From positions 60,608 through 124,607 of the forward strand of contig CATQIJ010000007.1 of assembly GCA_958296345.1 (NCBI GenBank): DNA of 64,000 nucleotides, given 5' to 3'. Positions 22,495 through 32,612 of this stretch are shown in pieces. This DNA comes from an uncultured Rhizobiaceae bacterium (GTDB lineage Bacteria; Pseudomonadota; Alphaproteobacteria; Rhizobiales; Rhizobiaceae). Every line of letters starts with the position of its first letter. Position 1 is the stretch's first letter. The notes below the pieces were generated by a model that did no database searches, had not been told where the DNA came from, and saw only the letters and a list, made by a program, of their open reading frames with translations. The translations under genes were made by a program, and so were the position numbers.

Positions 22495-23829
22495 TTATTG
22501 TAGCGTATCCACGTCATCCTGAGTTACAACATAAGTTGCTGTAAAGGTCACCGCATCGCCAGGCGTTAAAGTTTCCCATATACCGTTTGTACCGGTATCC
22601 GTTGAATCCCCAGTAGCGCCAGCATCAGTTGTGAGTGTTTCATTCGTCGGCGTCGGCGTGGGGCCTGAGCCACCATGTGCATCAGCCAAATCAATATTAC
22701 TAACGGTTTGATTGCCAGTATTGGTCACAACGTAAGTATAGGTAACAGTAACTCCAGCAGGTACATTGGTATCTGATGAGGCTGTTTTACTGACTGTTAT
22801 ATTTGGACCACCTGTAATGGTGGTTTGTGCATTTGAGTTGTTTGAATTTGCAGCAACGCCGCCTGAAGATGTCCCAGATGAACTAGCTGTGTTTGATACC
22901 CCATTCGTTATACCTACTGAATTATCTACATCCAGTTGGCTAAGCGTATAAGTAGCTGTAAATACTTGAGAACCGCTAACAGGAATGGTTGCTGAAGCTG
23001 GTGAAAAAGCAGATAAAATTCCCGTTCCTGCATTTCCGTTAAAAGTTGGGCCAGGGTCCGTTATAGTTACACTTTCAATCGGCACATTGCCGGTATTGTT
23101 AACAGTGTAAGAGTAGGAAATTGTATCGCCAGCATCTGTCAGTGTTGCCGTAGAGCCTGCAGCAATTGTAGGTGTGCCTGAAGTTTTAGATAACGTAATT
23201 GCGGGGATTTCTCTAACAACAGTTTCAGTATCAGAATTGGATTGTAGTCTGGTGGCAAAACTTTGTGCACCTGTTCCAACACCAGCGGTTGCCACATTAA
23301 TAACACTGGCGGCAGACGCATCGCCGGCAGTTGTATTGTAAGTTCCAGTGCAAGTGTGAGTGCCTGAGACCGGAATATCAGTAGCAATTGCTGGGCAGTT
23401 TATAATGCCAATCTGGTCATCATTGATTTGTATGTTTTGACCTGTATTGATAGGCAAGGGGCCATCATTGGTGACAACATAGGTATAAGTAATTGTTTCA
23501 CCAGAGGTAACATAACTAGGTACATCGGCACTTTTAGCTAAGCTGACAGATTGATTAACTGTGAGAATTGAGCTTGCCCAAATACCAATTCCGCGAGCAG
23601 CGGCATTCAAACTTGTGCTACCAAGAACGTTTTCAATGGATTCATCATAAAAAACAGTAGCTGTTGATGTGCCAGCTGGCCATGTTGCTAGAATGGAACC
23701 ATTATCATCGCCAGCCGAATTTGGAGATGCTGTCGCACCCGTGTTGTAGATACATTGTGCTTGGTTAGCTGCAATTGGCCCCGTTGTTCCAGAGCCTGTC
23801 GCAGGGCCGATTCTGACCGAAGTAGCTGC
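22495..23829 (-). pseudogene. DUF11-repeat surface protein, C-terminal fragment (frameshifted, 3'-truncated)
   Basis: Downstream part of a gene broken near 23821-23840. Read in this frame it continues from the upstream fragment as GPATGSGTTGPIAANQAQ and onward without a stop to 22495. It holds two to three DUF11/CARDB-like beta repeats, each with the pattern SKTxxxxxVxAGxTxTYTYVVTN and ATYxxxQxDVD. The last repeat stops abruptly after VTQDDVDTLQ, ten bases from the ccrM stop, so the 3' end (more repeats and any cell-surface anchor) is missing. It probably was a large secreted adhesin-like protein. Within this fragment a TTG at 23610 could start a 371-residue product. Confidence 0.72.
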
Positions 23830-24389
23830 ACAGTTGCAGGGTTTACTAGAGCTAGTGTCGGATTGCCTGCATTGCCTGTTGCTGTGATGAAATCACACCT
23901 GTCAGTAGTTGTGTTGTTATCAACAGAATCAATATCACTAATTACAAACGAAACGCCATCTGTTGCAAAAGCAGTGCCACCACTAGAAAATGAAAGTGTA
24001 GCTGTGTTTGTGGCTTCCCCAATACCACTGCTTCCATTATTTGAATCCCATATCAGCCCGATTGAGGTTGCTGTTCCAAAGAATGTCTGCTCATTCAACG
24101 GAAAACCACCAACCCCAGTGCCGCCAGTTTGTGCAATTGTTGCGGAAGTATCGAGTTGAAAACCAAATTCGTCTGTTAGTGTAAAAGTTACAGGCCCATT
24201 GCTACCTGACGGCCAGTTTGGGTTAGTGCCTAAGTTCATCGAGAAGTCACCAGCAAATGCGGTGTTGAAACTAGTGAAAAGTGCAGATGACAAAAACAGG
24301 TAGGCAGATGCACGTTTTATAGCGCATATCCCTTTGATTTTTAGAGGCCAATTCAGTAGCCTGATATTGTTATTATTCCTGCTTTGCAA
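23688..24389 (-). pseudogene. DUF11-repeat surface protein, N-terminal fragment (frameshifted)
   Basis: The 5' part of the same gene. It starts with a basic N-terminus, a hydrophobic signal peptide ending near NTAFAGDFS (residue ~47), and a beta-rich secreted domain (GPVTFTLTDEFGFQ ... SFVISDIDSVDNNTTTDRCDF). After NPATVQ the composition changes to QLLRSESALRQALEQRG, unlike a secreted beta protein; the natural continuation lies in the next frame. The real gene therefore spans 22495-24389 with a single frameshift. It is an insertion between ccrM and mutY relative to the usual gene order. Confidence 0.72.
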
Positions 24390-24399
24390 AATATAGTCC

Positions 24400-24426
24400 G
24401 CCCAAAATTGCTAATGCAACATTAGC
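24400..24426 (-). terminator. Short perfect hairpin after mutY
   Basis: GCTAATG (24410-24416) and CATTAGC (24420-24426) form a 7-bp stem with a 3-base loop. Read on the minus strand it is followed by AATTTT, fitting a weak terminator for mutY, and it sits about 20 bases upstream of the DUF11 gene start, so an operator role is also possible. Confidence 0.4.
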
Positions 24427-24492
24427 TGATTCTCCTAAAGAGTTGTTTGGGTAGATTACGCAAAGTCAGTTAATTGCTAAGTTATCAACAAA

Positions 24493-25569
24493 TTAAAATG
24501 CTTTTTCGATAACTTTTCGCATGGCGGTAGGTAAGGCTTCATCAGAAAGTTTATCAATATTACACCACCACCCGTTTACCGGTAATGTGTTGATATTGTT
24601 CGTTTTCCAAACCGTAAGCTCTAGATGGAAGTGGGTAAATGTGTGTTTAGCAATGCCAGCTTTTCCCCAATTAGCTTCAATTGGCGCTTCACTCGTATCA
24701 TAGCTGCCATCTTGTCTCGAATTCCAGTCAGTTGTTGGGACTTGTGTCATTCCAGCGAGCAACCCACTTTCTTGTCTTTTGCATAAAAAGACTTCACCTT
24801 TAGCGTTTATAATGACAAAAGCTGCGCCTTTGCGAGTAGGTTTTTCTGATTTAGGCTTTTTGTAAGGAAAGTTTTCTGCATCACCATTTTTAAAACCAAG
24901 GCAATCTTCGTTAATTGGGCATACTGCACAGGCAGGCCGTTTAGGCGTGCAGATCGTAGCCCCTAAGTCCATTGTTGCTTGTGCAAATTCACCGGGTCGA
25001 TTGTCATCTAAAATAGAGTTAAGGATGAGTTTGATTGCTGCTTTAGCTTCAGGAAAAAAAGCCTCAATGCGTTGATGACGAGACATAACGCGTTCTACGT
25101 TGCCATCTAAAACGGCAACTGGTTGGTCAAATGCAATGGATGCTATGGCAGAGGCTGTATAATCACCAATGCCTGGGAGTTTTTTAAGCTCTTCAAATGT
25201 TTGAGGGAATTTTCCATCATATTCAGCAACGACAACATCAGCGCATTTCTTTAAATTCCGCGCACGTGAATAATATCCAAGGCCAGCCCACGCTTTTAAT
25301 ACATCTTCTTGATCGCTCTGGGCTAAACCATCGAGGGTTGGCCACTTCGTGATAAATTTATGGAAATAATCTTTGACTGTTGCAACTTGGGTTTGCTGTA
25401 ACATTACCTCGGATAGCCACACGTGGTAGGGATTGGCACGTATGCCTTGAGCATGATCATGCGGCGGTACTCGCCAAGGTATTTCGCGTGCATTTGCGTC
25501 ATACCACTCAAGAAGTCGGTGGGCGAATGACGCTTCGCCTTTTTGTTTCGAAAATTCAGTGCTATCCAT
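24493..25569 (-). CDS. mutY: A/G-specific adenine glycosylase MutY
   Basis: A 358-residue DNA glycosylase that removes adenine paired with 8-oxoguanine. The helix-hairpin-helix is LPGIGDYTASAI, the catalytic Asp is in AVLDGNVERV and the catalytic Glu in SEVMLQQTQV. The [4Fe-4S] cluster ligands follow as CTPKRPACAVCPINEDC. The C-terminal NUDIX-like domain that reads 8-oxoG is present (EVFLCKRQESGLLAGM). Start at ATG 25569 rather than a TTG 27 bases upstream. Divergent from the DUF721 gene. Confidence 0.95.
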   Translation of the reverse strand: MDSTEFSKQKGEASFAHRLLEWYDANAREIPWRVPPHDHAQGIRANPYHVWLSEVMLQQTQVATVKDYFHKFITKWPTLDGLAQSDQEDVLKAWAGLGYYSRARNLKKCADVVVAEYDGKFPQTFEELKKLPGIGDYTASAIASIAFDQPVAVLDGNVERVMSRHQRIEAFFPEAKAAIKLILNSILDDNRPGEFAQATMDLGATICTPKRPACAVCPINEDCLGFKNGDAENFPYKKPKSEKPTRKGAAFVIINAKGEVFLCKRQESGLLAGMTQVPTTDWNSRQDGSYDTSEAPIEANWGKAGIAKHTFTHFHLELTVWKTNNINTLPVNGWWCNIDKLSDEALPTAMRKVIEKAF

Positions 25570-25606
25570 AAGTTTAAGGAACTCGATTACGAACAAAAAT
25601 CAAGTC

Positions 25607-26134
25607 ATGTCAGAAAAACCAACATCAAAGCGTGTAAATAAACGTGGAAAGAATATCGGCCCTCGCTCGGTTGCAGAAATTGTTGGCAAAGTTTTAGAGC
25701 CAGTTTTAGCGCGTCGTGCGGGTATGACATTAGATTTGATTAATGCATGGCCTGATTTAGTTGGTGAAGAGTTTCGAAAAACGACCCGCCTAGAAAAAAT
25801 TAATTGGCCACGTCGCGCTCATGAGGATGATCCGTTCAAACCAGCTGTTCTTGTTGTCGCGTGCGAAAACTCAGCGGCGCTTTTTTTTCAGCATGAGCAG
25901 CCTGCAATCTTAGAAAGGGTAAATATCTTTTTTGGATTTGAGGCAATCGATCGCATGACCATTCTTCAAAAAGCAGTATTAGCTTCAAAACCTGAAAGAC
26001 CTGAGAGGCTTTCTAAAGTTACAAAAAATGACGAGATTAGACTTGCAGCAATTTTAGATGGAATAGATGACCCTAAGCTTAAGGAGGCCCTTACTAAATT
26101 AGGCCGGGGTGTTATTTCAAAGAGCCCTAAATGA
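25607..26134 (+). CDS. DUF721 (DciA-like) family protein
   Basis: A 175-residue DUF721 protein. The conserved core is GKVLEPVLARRAGMTLDLINAWPDLVGEEF followed by a KH-like segment, LVVACENSAALFFQHE. DciA proteins with this domain load the replicative helicase in bacteria lacking DnaC; whether the alphaproteobacterial form does so is inferred from the family. Start is ATG 25607 (MSEKPTSKRV). Member of the mutY|DUF721-dsbA-smc arrangement typical of Rhizobiales. Confidence 0.82.
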   Translation: MSEKPTSKRVNKRGKNIGPRSVAEIVGKVLEPVLARRAGMTLDLINAWPDLVGEEFRKTTRLEKINWPRRAHEDDPFKPAVLVVACENSAALFFQHEQPAILERVNIFFGFEAIDRMTILQKAVLASKPERPERLSKVTKNDEIRLAAILDGIDDPKLKEALTKLGRGVISKSPK

Positions 26135-26248
26135 TAACGCAGATGTTACTCAAATACCCCTGACTGCGACATTATATGAACGCGATTGTCATGCTATGTT
26201 CAGGTTAAGTATATTACATAAAAGAATAAAATTATTTCGGAGTTGAAT

Positions 26249-26893
26249 ATGAAAATCACACGTCGTGAAATATTTCCAGTATTTGCAGCAGGTGGCGTAA
26301 CAGCAGCTGGTGCACTAAGCGGTATTCCAGTTTTAGGGAGCCAAATTGCAAATGCAGCTGATTTATCAACTCTAATGGATGAAGGTCCGCTTGGGGAACA
26401 TGTAGTTGGTGACCCCAATGCTCCAGTAACAATTATTGAGTACGCATCTATGACGTGCCCACATTGTCGCTCTTTCCATAAAGAAATTTACCCCGTTATA
26501 AAGGAAAAATATCTTGATACGGGTAAGGCAAAACTTTATTTTCGTAGCTTCCCGTTTGATCCAGCTGCCGCCGCTGCAACCATGTTAGCAGAATGCTCTG
26601 GCGATAAGTATTTCTCGATGGTTGATATTCTCTATGAGAAGCAATCGACTTGGTCGCGCGGTAAAGTGGTTGATGAACTTCTAAAAATTGCAAAACTTGC
26701 TGGTTTTACACAGGAGTCATTCAACGCGTGCTTGAAAAACCAAGAACTTCTAGACAATGTATTATCAATTCAGAAAAAAGCGGCTGAGGTTTACGAGGTT
26801 AATGCAACGCCAACCTTCTTCATTAATGGTACCAAGTACTCAGGCGATATGTCTGCTGAAGCTATGGGCGAGGTTATCGACTCTCTCGTCTGA
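26249..26893 (+). CDS. DsbA-family periplasmic thiol-disulfide oxidoreductase
   Basis: A 214-residue thioredoxin-fold protein. It has an N-terminal twin-arginine-like start (MKITRREIFP) and a signal segment to about residue 37 (QIANAADLS). The active site is CPHC in ASMTCPHCRSFH and the cis-Pro loop is NATPTFFING. It belongs to the DsbA/Com1-type (thioredoxin_4) group and should oxidise cysteines in exported proteins. Two further cysteines are present (AECSGD and NACLKN). Lies 100 bases before smc with a terminator between. Confidence 0.9.
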   Translation: MKITRREIFPVFAAGGVTAAGALSGIPVLGSQIANAADLSTLMDEGPLGEHVVGDPNAPVTIIEYASMTCPHCRSFHKEIYPVIKEKYLDTGKAKLYFRSFPFDPAAAAATMLAECSGDKYFSMVDILYEKQSTWSRGKVVDELLKIAKLAGFTQESFNACLKNQELLDNVLSIQKKAAEVYEVNATPTFFINGTKYSGDMSAEAMGEVIDSLV

Positions 26894-26940
26894 TTTAGTG
26901 TGCCTGATTAAAGGCCACATTTTTTCTGCGCTAAAAATCC

Positions 26941-26976
26941 AAAACGGGCGAAACGTTTGCTTTAGCCCGTTTTTTA
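26941..26976 (+). terminator. Intrinsic terminator between dsbA-like gene and smc
   Basis: AACGGGC (26943-26949) pairs with GCCCGTT (26965-26971) across a 15-base loop, flanked by A-rich and T-rich runs (six T). It ends just before the smc Shine-Dalgarno (CGAGGTG), so smc probably has a promoter within this short region or depends on read-through. Confidence 0.75.
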
Positions 26977-26992
26977 ATGCCGAGGTGACGCG

Positions 26993-29900
26993 ATGAAGTT
27001 TAATAAACTCCGTCTTCTTGGTTTTAAGTCATTCGTCGAACCAACTGAATTTCTTATTGAAAATGGCTTAACAGGTGTTGTTGGGCCAAATGGTTGCGGT
27101 AAATCTAATCTTGTTGAAGCACTGCGTTGGATTATGGGTGAAAACTCATACAAAAACATGCGTGCTTCTGCCATGGATGACGTCATTTTTTCCGGTTCAG
27201 GCAACCGTCCTGCACGTAATACTGCTGAAGTTTCTCTCTTTCTTGATAATGCAGATAGAACCGCACCTGCAGCGTTCAATGATGCAGACGAACTGCAAGT
27301 TTCTCGCCGCATTGAGCGCGAATCAGGCTCCGTTTATCGCATCAATGGTAAGGATGTTCGTGCAAAAGACGTGCAACTCTTGTTTGCAGATGCCTCAACC
27401 GGCGCAAGATCGCCTTCAATGGTTGGGCAGGGGCGTATTGGTGAATTAATTGCAGCAAAACCTGTAGCAAGACGTGCATTATTGGAAGAAGCCGCTGGTA
27501 TTTCTGGTCTTCACTCCCGTCGCCATGAAGCAGAGCTTCGACTTCGTGCAGCGGAAACCAATTTAGAGCGACTAGATGATGTTGTTGGCCAATTAGAAAG
27601 CCAATTAGAGAGCCTAAAGCGTCAAGCCAGACAAGCGAACCGTTACCGTGATTTATCAGGCGATATCCGAAAAACAGAAGCTTTACTTTTTCATCTTCGA
27701 TGGGTGGCTGCCAAGACAAGTGAAGCAGAGGCTGAAAGTGCATTATCTGCATTTAACCTAGCCATGGGTGAACGCGCAGAAATTCAGGCTAATTTTGCAA
27801 AAATAGAAGCAATTGCAGCACAGAAATTACCAAGCCTTCGTGAAGCTGAAGCTGCAAGTGCAGCCGTATTGCAACGTTTGCAAATCGCTAAAGGTCAAGT
27901 TGAAGAAGAAGTCGCTCGTCTTGAAGGCCGCAAAAATGAGCTTGAAAGCCGTCTAACGCAATTAGAAAATGATCTAAAACGCGAAGAACATATTGTTGCT
28001 GATAATGAATTGACAATTGTAAATCTTGATGGCGAACAAGCGGAACTGCAAGAAGCCAGCAGACGCGTTGGTGAAACAGAAGCAAAATCAAAAGAAGAGC
28101 TTACCAATGCAACGGATGCACTTGGTAAAAGTGAAGCGTCTTTCTCTGATTTAACCGTTAAACTTGCTGATGAAAATGCAAGAAGAAGTCAGTTGCAAAG
28201 AACTTTGGAAGAAGCCCAAGCACGCAAAGAAAAAATTGAAAATCAAGCTAAATCTGTTGAGAGTGATTTAAGCGCAATTATTGCTGAGATATCTGGTCTT
28301 GAAGGTCCTGCTGCAAAACAGGAAGACGTCACAAGGCTTGAAGCGTTAACAGCTGGAATTGAAATGGCACTAACATCATCTGAAGAAGCAACTCAACAAG
28401 CTCGCAATGATGAACAAACAGCGCGTGGACCACTTGAAGCTGCTGAAGGTAACCTGCGCGAGATTGAGACAGAAGCTCGTACGCTTCGCCAAATGTTAAA
28501 CCGTGGCGGCGAAGATTTATTTCCTGCTGTTGTTGAGCGTATGGATGTTGAGCCAGGTTATGAAGCAGCACTTGGTGCAGCCCTCGGTGAAGATCTTGAT
28601 ATCTCTATTGAAGAAACCGCTCCTGTTCATTGGGGGATTGCAGGTGATGGATCGCAAGACGAAAGCCTGCCAGAGGGCGTTAAGTCTTTAAGTGCTCTTG
28701 TAAAAGCACCTATGGAGTTATCTCGCCGCTTAGCGCAAATTGGTGTTGTGGATAAAACACGCGGTGATGAAATTGCAAAACTCTTAAAACCCGGTCAGCG
28801 TATTGTTTCCATTGAAGGTGACCTATGGCGCTGGGATGGCTTTGTTGCAAGTGCTGAAGCGCCAACTGCTGCTGCACTTAGACTTGCACAGAAAAACCGT
28901 TTGATTGAGCTTGATAAATTATCAGTTGAGGCTCATGCAAAAGTAAATTCTGCCCAAACAGCATATGATGCTGGGAAGCAAAAAACTGCCGATTTAATTG
29001 AAGCAGAACTTGCAGCCCGCGATGCTATCCGTTCTCATCAGCGCAAACTTGGTGAAGCGCGTGAAGCGCTTACAATTGCAGAACGTTCAGTTAGCCAACT
29101 TGCAGCAAAACGATCAGCGCTCGAAGAGGCAAAGAACAGGCTTGCTGACGATCTTCAAGAGACTGAAAAACGCGTTGTACAAACAGATAGTATCTTAATC
29201 GCGATGGTTGATATGAGTGCATCTGCTTCAGAGCTAGAAGTATTACGCATGAAAGTTGCGGAAGATCGTGCAAGATTGGCAGAGGCTAGAGCTGCCTCAC
29301 AAGGGTTATCGCGCGACGCAGAAGCACGCGGACGTCGATTAGAAGTAATACAAACTGAACGTCAAAATTGGCAAAATCGTTTGAAGAATGCAGGCAAACA
29401 AATTGAGACACTTGCTAAACGTCGCGACGAGACTTCGGCAGAAATTACAAAACTAGCTGATGCGCCCGAAGAGTATGATGCTAAACGTCGTGATTTATTG
29501 AACCAGCTAGAAAATGCAGAAGCAACCAGACGCGAAGCCGCTGATGTTTTGGCAAAAGCTGAAACAACTTTGGCAGAAGCTTCTCGCGCAGCCCGTCAAT
29601 CTATTGACGATTTAGCTGATGCGCGTGAAAAAGTTGGCCGTTCAGAAGAGCGCTTAAATGCTGCAAAAGAACGTCGTACAGAAGTTGAAGCTCGTATCCG
29701 TGAAGAGCTTGAGTGTCACCCTGCTGATACAATGGCAATGGCTGAAGTTAAACCAGATGATAGCCTGCCCGAAGTTGACAAAGTTGAAAGCAAGCTTGAG
29801 CGCCAAAAAGCGGAGCGTGAACGGCTAGGTGCTGTTAATTTACGGGCTGATACTGAGCAAACAGAAATTGATGAAAAACGTACAGCAATTATTACAGAAC

Positions 29901-30451
29901 GTGACGATTTAATCGAAGCAATTGCTAAGCTTCGCTCTGGCATTCAAAGCCTAAATAAAGAAGGTCGCGAGCGCTTGCTTGAGGCGTTCGAAATGGTAAA
30001 TACAGAATTCAAACGCTTATTTACACATCTGTTTGGCGGCGGTACGGCAGAGCTTCAACTGGTTGAATCTGATGATCCACTAGAAGCTGGTCTTGAAATT
30101 CTAGCGCGACCTCCAGGTAAAAAACCGCAAACGATGACACTGCTTTCTGGTGGCGAACAGGCGCTGACTGCAATGGCTCTTATCTTTGCGGTATTCTTGA
30201 CTAATCCAGCACCTATCTGTGTGCTTGACGAGGTTGACGCTCCACTTGATGACCATAACGTAGAGCGTTTTTGTAATCTTATGGACGAAATGTCTGCTAC
30301 GACTGATACAAAGTTTGTATTGATTACGCACAACCCTATTACAATGGCGCGTATGGATCGTATGTTCGGTGTCACAATGGCCGAGCGCGGTGTCAGTCAG
30401 CTTGTGTCGGTGAATCTAGAAGAGGCAGAAGGCCTTCGCGAAACTGCTTAA
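26993..30451 (+). CDS. smc: Chromosome segregation protein SMC
   Basis: A 1152-residue SMC ATPase. Walker A is GPNGCGKSNLVEALRW near residue 32; the signature is LLSGGEQALTAMALIFA and Walker B is ICVLDEVDAPLDDHN near residue 1085. Between them lie two long coiled coils (about 170-480 and 620-980) flanking a hinge (about 500-610, including VERMDVEPGYEAALGAALGEDLD). With ScpA/ScpB it forms the condensin that compacts and segregates the chromosome. The 3.5-kb frame is uninterrupted, useful evidence that the underlying sequence is not uniformly error-prone. Confidence 0.97.
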   Translation: MKFNKLRLLGFKSFVEPTEFLIENGLTGVVGPNGCGKSNLVEALRWIMGENSYKNMRASAMDDVIFSGSGNRPARNTAEVSLFLDNADRTAPAAFNDADELQVSRRIERESGSVYRINGKDVRAKDVQLLFADASTGARSPSMVGQGRIGELIAAKPVARRALLEEAAGISGLHSRRHEAELRLRAAETNLERLDDVVGQLESQLESLKRQARQANRYRDLSGDIRKTEALLFHLRWVAAKTSEAEAESALSAFNLAMGERAEIQANFAKIEAIAAQKLPSLREAEAASAAVLQRLQIAKGQVEEEVARLEGRKNELESRLTQLENDLKREEHIVADNELTIVNLDGEQAELQEASRRVGETEAKSKEELTNATDALGKSEASFSDLTVKLADENARRSQLQRTLEEAQARKEKIENQAKSVESDLSAIIAEISGLEGPAAKQEDVTRLEALTAGIEMALTSSEEATQQARNDEQTARGPLEAAEGNLREIETEARTLRQMLNRGGEDLFPAVVERMDVEPGYEAALGAALGEDLDISIEETAPVHWGIAGDGSQDESLPEGVKSLSALVKAPMELSRRLAQIGVVDKTRGDEIAKLLKPGQRIVSIEGDLWRWDGFVASAEAPTAAALRLAQKNRLIELDKLSVEAHAKVNSAQTAYDAGKQKTADLIEAELAARDAIRSHQRKLGEAREALTIAERSVSQLAAKRSALEEAKNRLADDLQETEKRVVQTDSILIAMVDMSASASELEVLRMKVAEDRARLAEARAASQGLSRDAEARGRRLEVIQTERQNWQNRLKNAGKQIETLAKRRDETSAEITKLADAPEEYDAKRRDLLNQLENAEATRREAADVLAKAETTLAEASRAARQSIDDLADAREKVGRSEERLNAAKERRTEVEARIREELECHPADTMAMAEVKPDDSLPEVDKVESKLERQKAERERLGAVNLRADTEQTEIDEKRTAIITERDDLIEAIAKLRSGIQSLNKEGRERLLEAFEMVNTEFKRLFTHLFGGGTAELQLVESDDPLEAGLEILARPPGKKPQTMTLLSGGEQALTAMALIFAVFLTNPAPICVLDEVDAPLDDHNVERFCNLMDEMSATTDTKFVLITHNPITMARMDRMFGVTMAERGVSQLVSVNLEEAEGLRETA

Positions 30452-30456
30452 AAAAG

Positions 30457-31365
30457 CTAATGAAACTCAATCATAATAGCACCAACTGCAATTAGCAGAA
30501 TTGCAAACATTCGTTTGAGGTCAACTTTCTCATGGAAGAATAAAACACCAATACCTGTAGCAAAAATGATGGATGTTTCGCGCAAGGCTGCTGCTTCACT
30601 TACCTTTCCAATGCGGGTTGCAAGCATAAGAGTGCCGAACGAGAAAAAGGCAATCAGCGCCCCAAAAATACCACGCACTATAAGGGGTTGAATTTCTGGT
30701 TTGTCATCTATTTTTTTCCAACGGTTATAGGCCACAAATGGAAAACCAAATCCACCCAAAAAGAAAAACCACGCTAAAAACGTAAAAGGATCGATAGCAG
30801 TTCTGATGCCAACTGCATCAACGGTAGTATAAAGCGCTACGAATATACCTGCACATACTGCAAGTAGAATTGATATCAACAATCCGCGCTTTGCCTGAGG
30901 AGCCAACTTAGTCTCACCAAGATTTATGAAGGCAAGTGAGAAAATCGCTCCAGATAAAAGCAATAAACCTAACCACTGGCTAAGGACTAAAACCTCACTG
31001 AATACAAACAGTGCGAGTAAGGCTGTAATGACAGGGCCAACGCCGCGAGCGATTGGATAAACAAGTGTGAAAGAACCACGTGAAAAAGCTGCAGCCTGAA
31101 ACCACTCGTAAGCGATATGAAGAAGGAATGAGAAAAATAACAAGGGTATGAGTTCGCCACTTGGAAACGGGAAGATAAAGAGAGCAAAAGGGGTGGCCAT
31201 AACCGAATAAGAAACATTGATAACGCCACGGTTTAGGTAGGGGTCTACTCCTCCTTTGTTGACGGCAGCAAAAATTGCATGTGCCAAGGCAGACATAAGT
31301 GCCAAAAATAACGCCAGCACTTCGCCTTGCGGAGTACCAGCCATGGAGACAAAAATTTCACCCAT
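30457..31365 (-). CDS. DMT-superfamily (EamA) membrane transporter
   Basis: A 302-residue protein with about ten hydrophobic helices arranged as two EamA repeats (about 15-145 and 165-300). Segments such as FTLVYPIARGVGPVITALLALF and EAAALRETSIIFATGIGVLFFHE are typical of the drug/metabolite transporter superfamily. Substrate cannot be assigned. It ends six bases after the convergent smc gene and its N-terminus lies near the HAD gene, which is divergent. Confidence 0.85.
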   Translation of the reverse strand: MGEIFVSMAGTPQGEVLALFLALMSALAHAIFAAVNKGGVDPYLNRGVINVSYSVMATPFALFIFPFPSGELIPLLFFSFLLHIAYEWFQAAAFSRGSFTLVYPIARGVGPVITALLALFVFSEVLVLSQWLGLLLLSGAIFSLAFINLGETKLAPQAKRGLLISILLAVCAGIFVALYTTVDAVGIRTAIDPFTFLAWFFFLGGFGFPFVAYNRWKKIDDKPEIQPLIVRGIFGALIAFFSFGTLMLATRIGKVSEAAALRETSIIFATGIGVLFFHEKVDLKRMFAILLIAVGAIMIEFH

Positions 31366-31451
31366 TAATTTGCTTTCATGATTTAAATTCCATGTTTGTC
31401 AAAGATATGGAAAACTGTCAAAGATATTTAAAACAAACTTGGGGAATCATC

Positions 31452-32153
31452 ATGGATATCAAGGCAATAATTTTTGATAAAGATGGGACAATTGCAGACT
31501 TCGCTGCAACATTTAATCCTGCAACTAAGCTTGTGCTTGATGAAGTATGCCAAGGTGATCCTGAATTACTTGAGCAAGCTGCTGAGGCTGTCAACTTTGA
31601 CTTAGTAAGTAATCAGATTATGGATACGTCAATTATTATTGCAGGTTCAGGTGTCGATATTGCAGAAGCTCTATCCAGTGTTCTTCCCATCGAGGACGTT
31701 GAAGAGTTTGGCTCAGGCCTAGATGAGATGTTTGGTGAGATATGCCAAAATACCATTGAAGCAATACCAGGGGCTGCAAAAGCACTTGAAGCCTTGCATA
31801 GTGCTGGAATGATCCTGGGTGTTGGAACAAATGACTCAGAAGAAAATGCGGTTACTCAGATGGAAGTATTGGATATTGACCATTTATTCGAGCATATTAC
31901 AGGCGCAGACTCTGGTTATGGTGCAAAGCCAGGAAGTGGTATGATTGACGCTTTTGTTGAGGTTTTAGGGTTGAAACCACATCAAGTTTTAATGGTTGGT
32001 GATAGCATTCACGATATGGAAGCTGGCAAAGCGGCGGGCGTTAAAACCTGCGCCGTTGAAACAGGTCCCGCAAAGCGTGAAGAATTATTACCCCATGCAG
32101 ACATAGTGCTTTCATCCATTACAGATTTACCAAAAGCACTTAATGCGAAGTAG
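31452..32153 (+). CDS. HAD superfamily phosphatase, Gph-like
   Basis: A 233-residue HAD hydrolase resembling phosphoglycolate phosphatase. Motif I is IIFDKDGTIADF (Lys replaces the more common Cys or Leu between the Asp residues), motif II GVGTNDSEENA, motif III Lys in GAKPGSGMID, motif IV MVGDSIHDMEAGKAAG. Start is ATG 31452, preceded by TGGGGA; longer in-frame starts fall in the divergent transporter's 5' end. Substrate not determined. Its 3' end overlaps the next, opposite gene by 14 bases. Confidence 0.85.
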   Translation: MDIKAIIFDKDGTIADFAATFNPATKLVLDEVCQGDPELLEQAAEAVNFDLVSNQIMDTSIIIAGSGVDIAEALSSVLPIEDVEEFGSGLDEMFGEICQNTIEAIPGAAKALEALHSAGMILGVGTNDSEENAVTQMEVLDIDHLFEHITGADSGYGAKPGSGMIDAFVEVLGLKPHQVLMVGDSIHDMEAGKAAGVKTCAVETGPAKREELLPHADIVLSSITDLPKALNAK

Positions 32154-32502
32154 TAGTGCTTTTCTGAAAGAAGCTCAAAACATTTGCATATGATTCTACA
32201 AAACGAATAGCACCAGAGGGTGCTTCATCGTTGCTTACAACATGAATTACACCAGTCTCACGATCACATAAAATAAAAGCTAGCTGATTGTCTTCATTAT
32301 ATACATTTAATTTAATGGCAGCAGCTCTACTGTCTTCAAAGCCAAAAAGTTCAGCTGGCACTTCAAACAAAAATTGACAGCCTGCATTATCCGCAGCTTC
32401 TAATATAGCATTGTTAAATTCATGAGGTTTCTTGAAAGTTGGATCACAAATTAAAGCGCTAGAGTCTTTGTTGGCAACTTGCGAAAAATTATTATATTGC
32501 AT
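32140..32502 (-). CDS. Hypothetical protein
   Basis: A 120-residue soluble, acidic protein without a signal peptide or membrane helix. I do not recognise the family. Visible features are a central segment CQFLFEVPAELFGFEDSR and a second half IKLNVYNEDNQLAFILCDRE with alternating strands, suggesting a small alpha/beta fold. Codon use looks like its neighbours and a Shine-Dalgarno-like GGAG lies just upstream (GATATAGGAGCTTATC). It is convergent with the HAD gene and divergent from the DUF1499 gene. Confidence 0.6.
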   Translation of the reverse strand: MQYNNFSQVANKDSSALICDPTFKKPHEFNNAILEAADNAGCQFLFEVPAELFGFEDSRAAAIKLNVYNEDNQLAFILCDRETGVIHVVSNDEAPSGAIRFVESYANVLSFFQKSTTTSH

Positions 32503-32612
32503 GATAAGCTCCTATATCAGCCACCTATAAGTTCTACTCTCAAGAAAAGACTTGCCCCGTGGCTATAATGGGGCGAAATAGAGGTGATTTTAAAGAATTA
32601 GAGTTAAGTTAT

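Noticed and set aside
27342..27752. 136-residue minus-strand frame inside smc
   Set aside because: Antisense shadow of a strongly conserved SMC segment.
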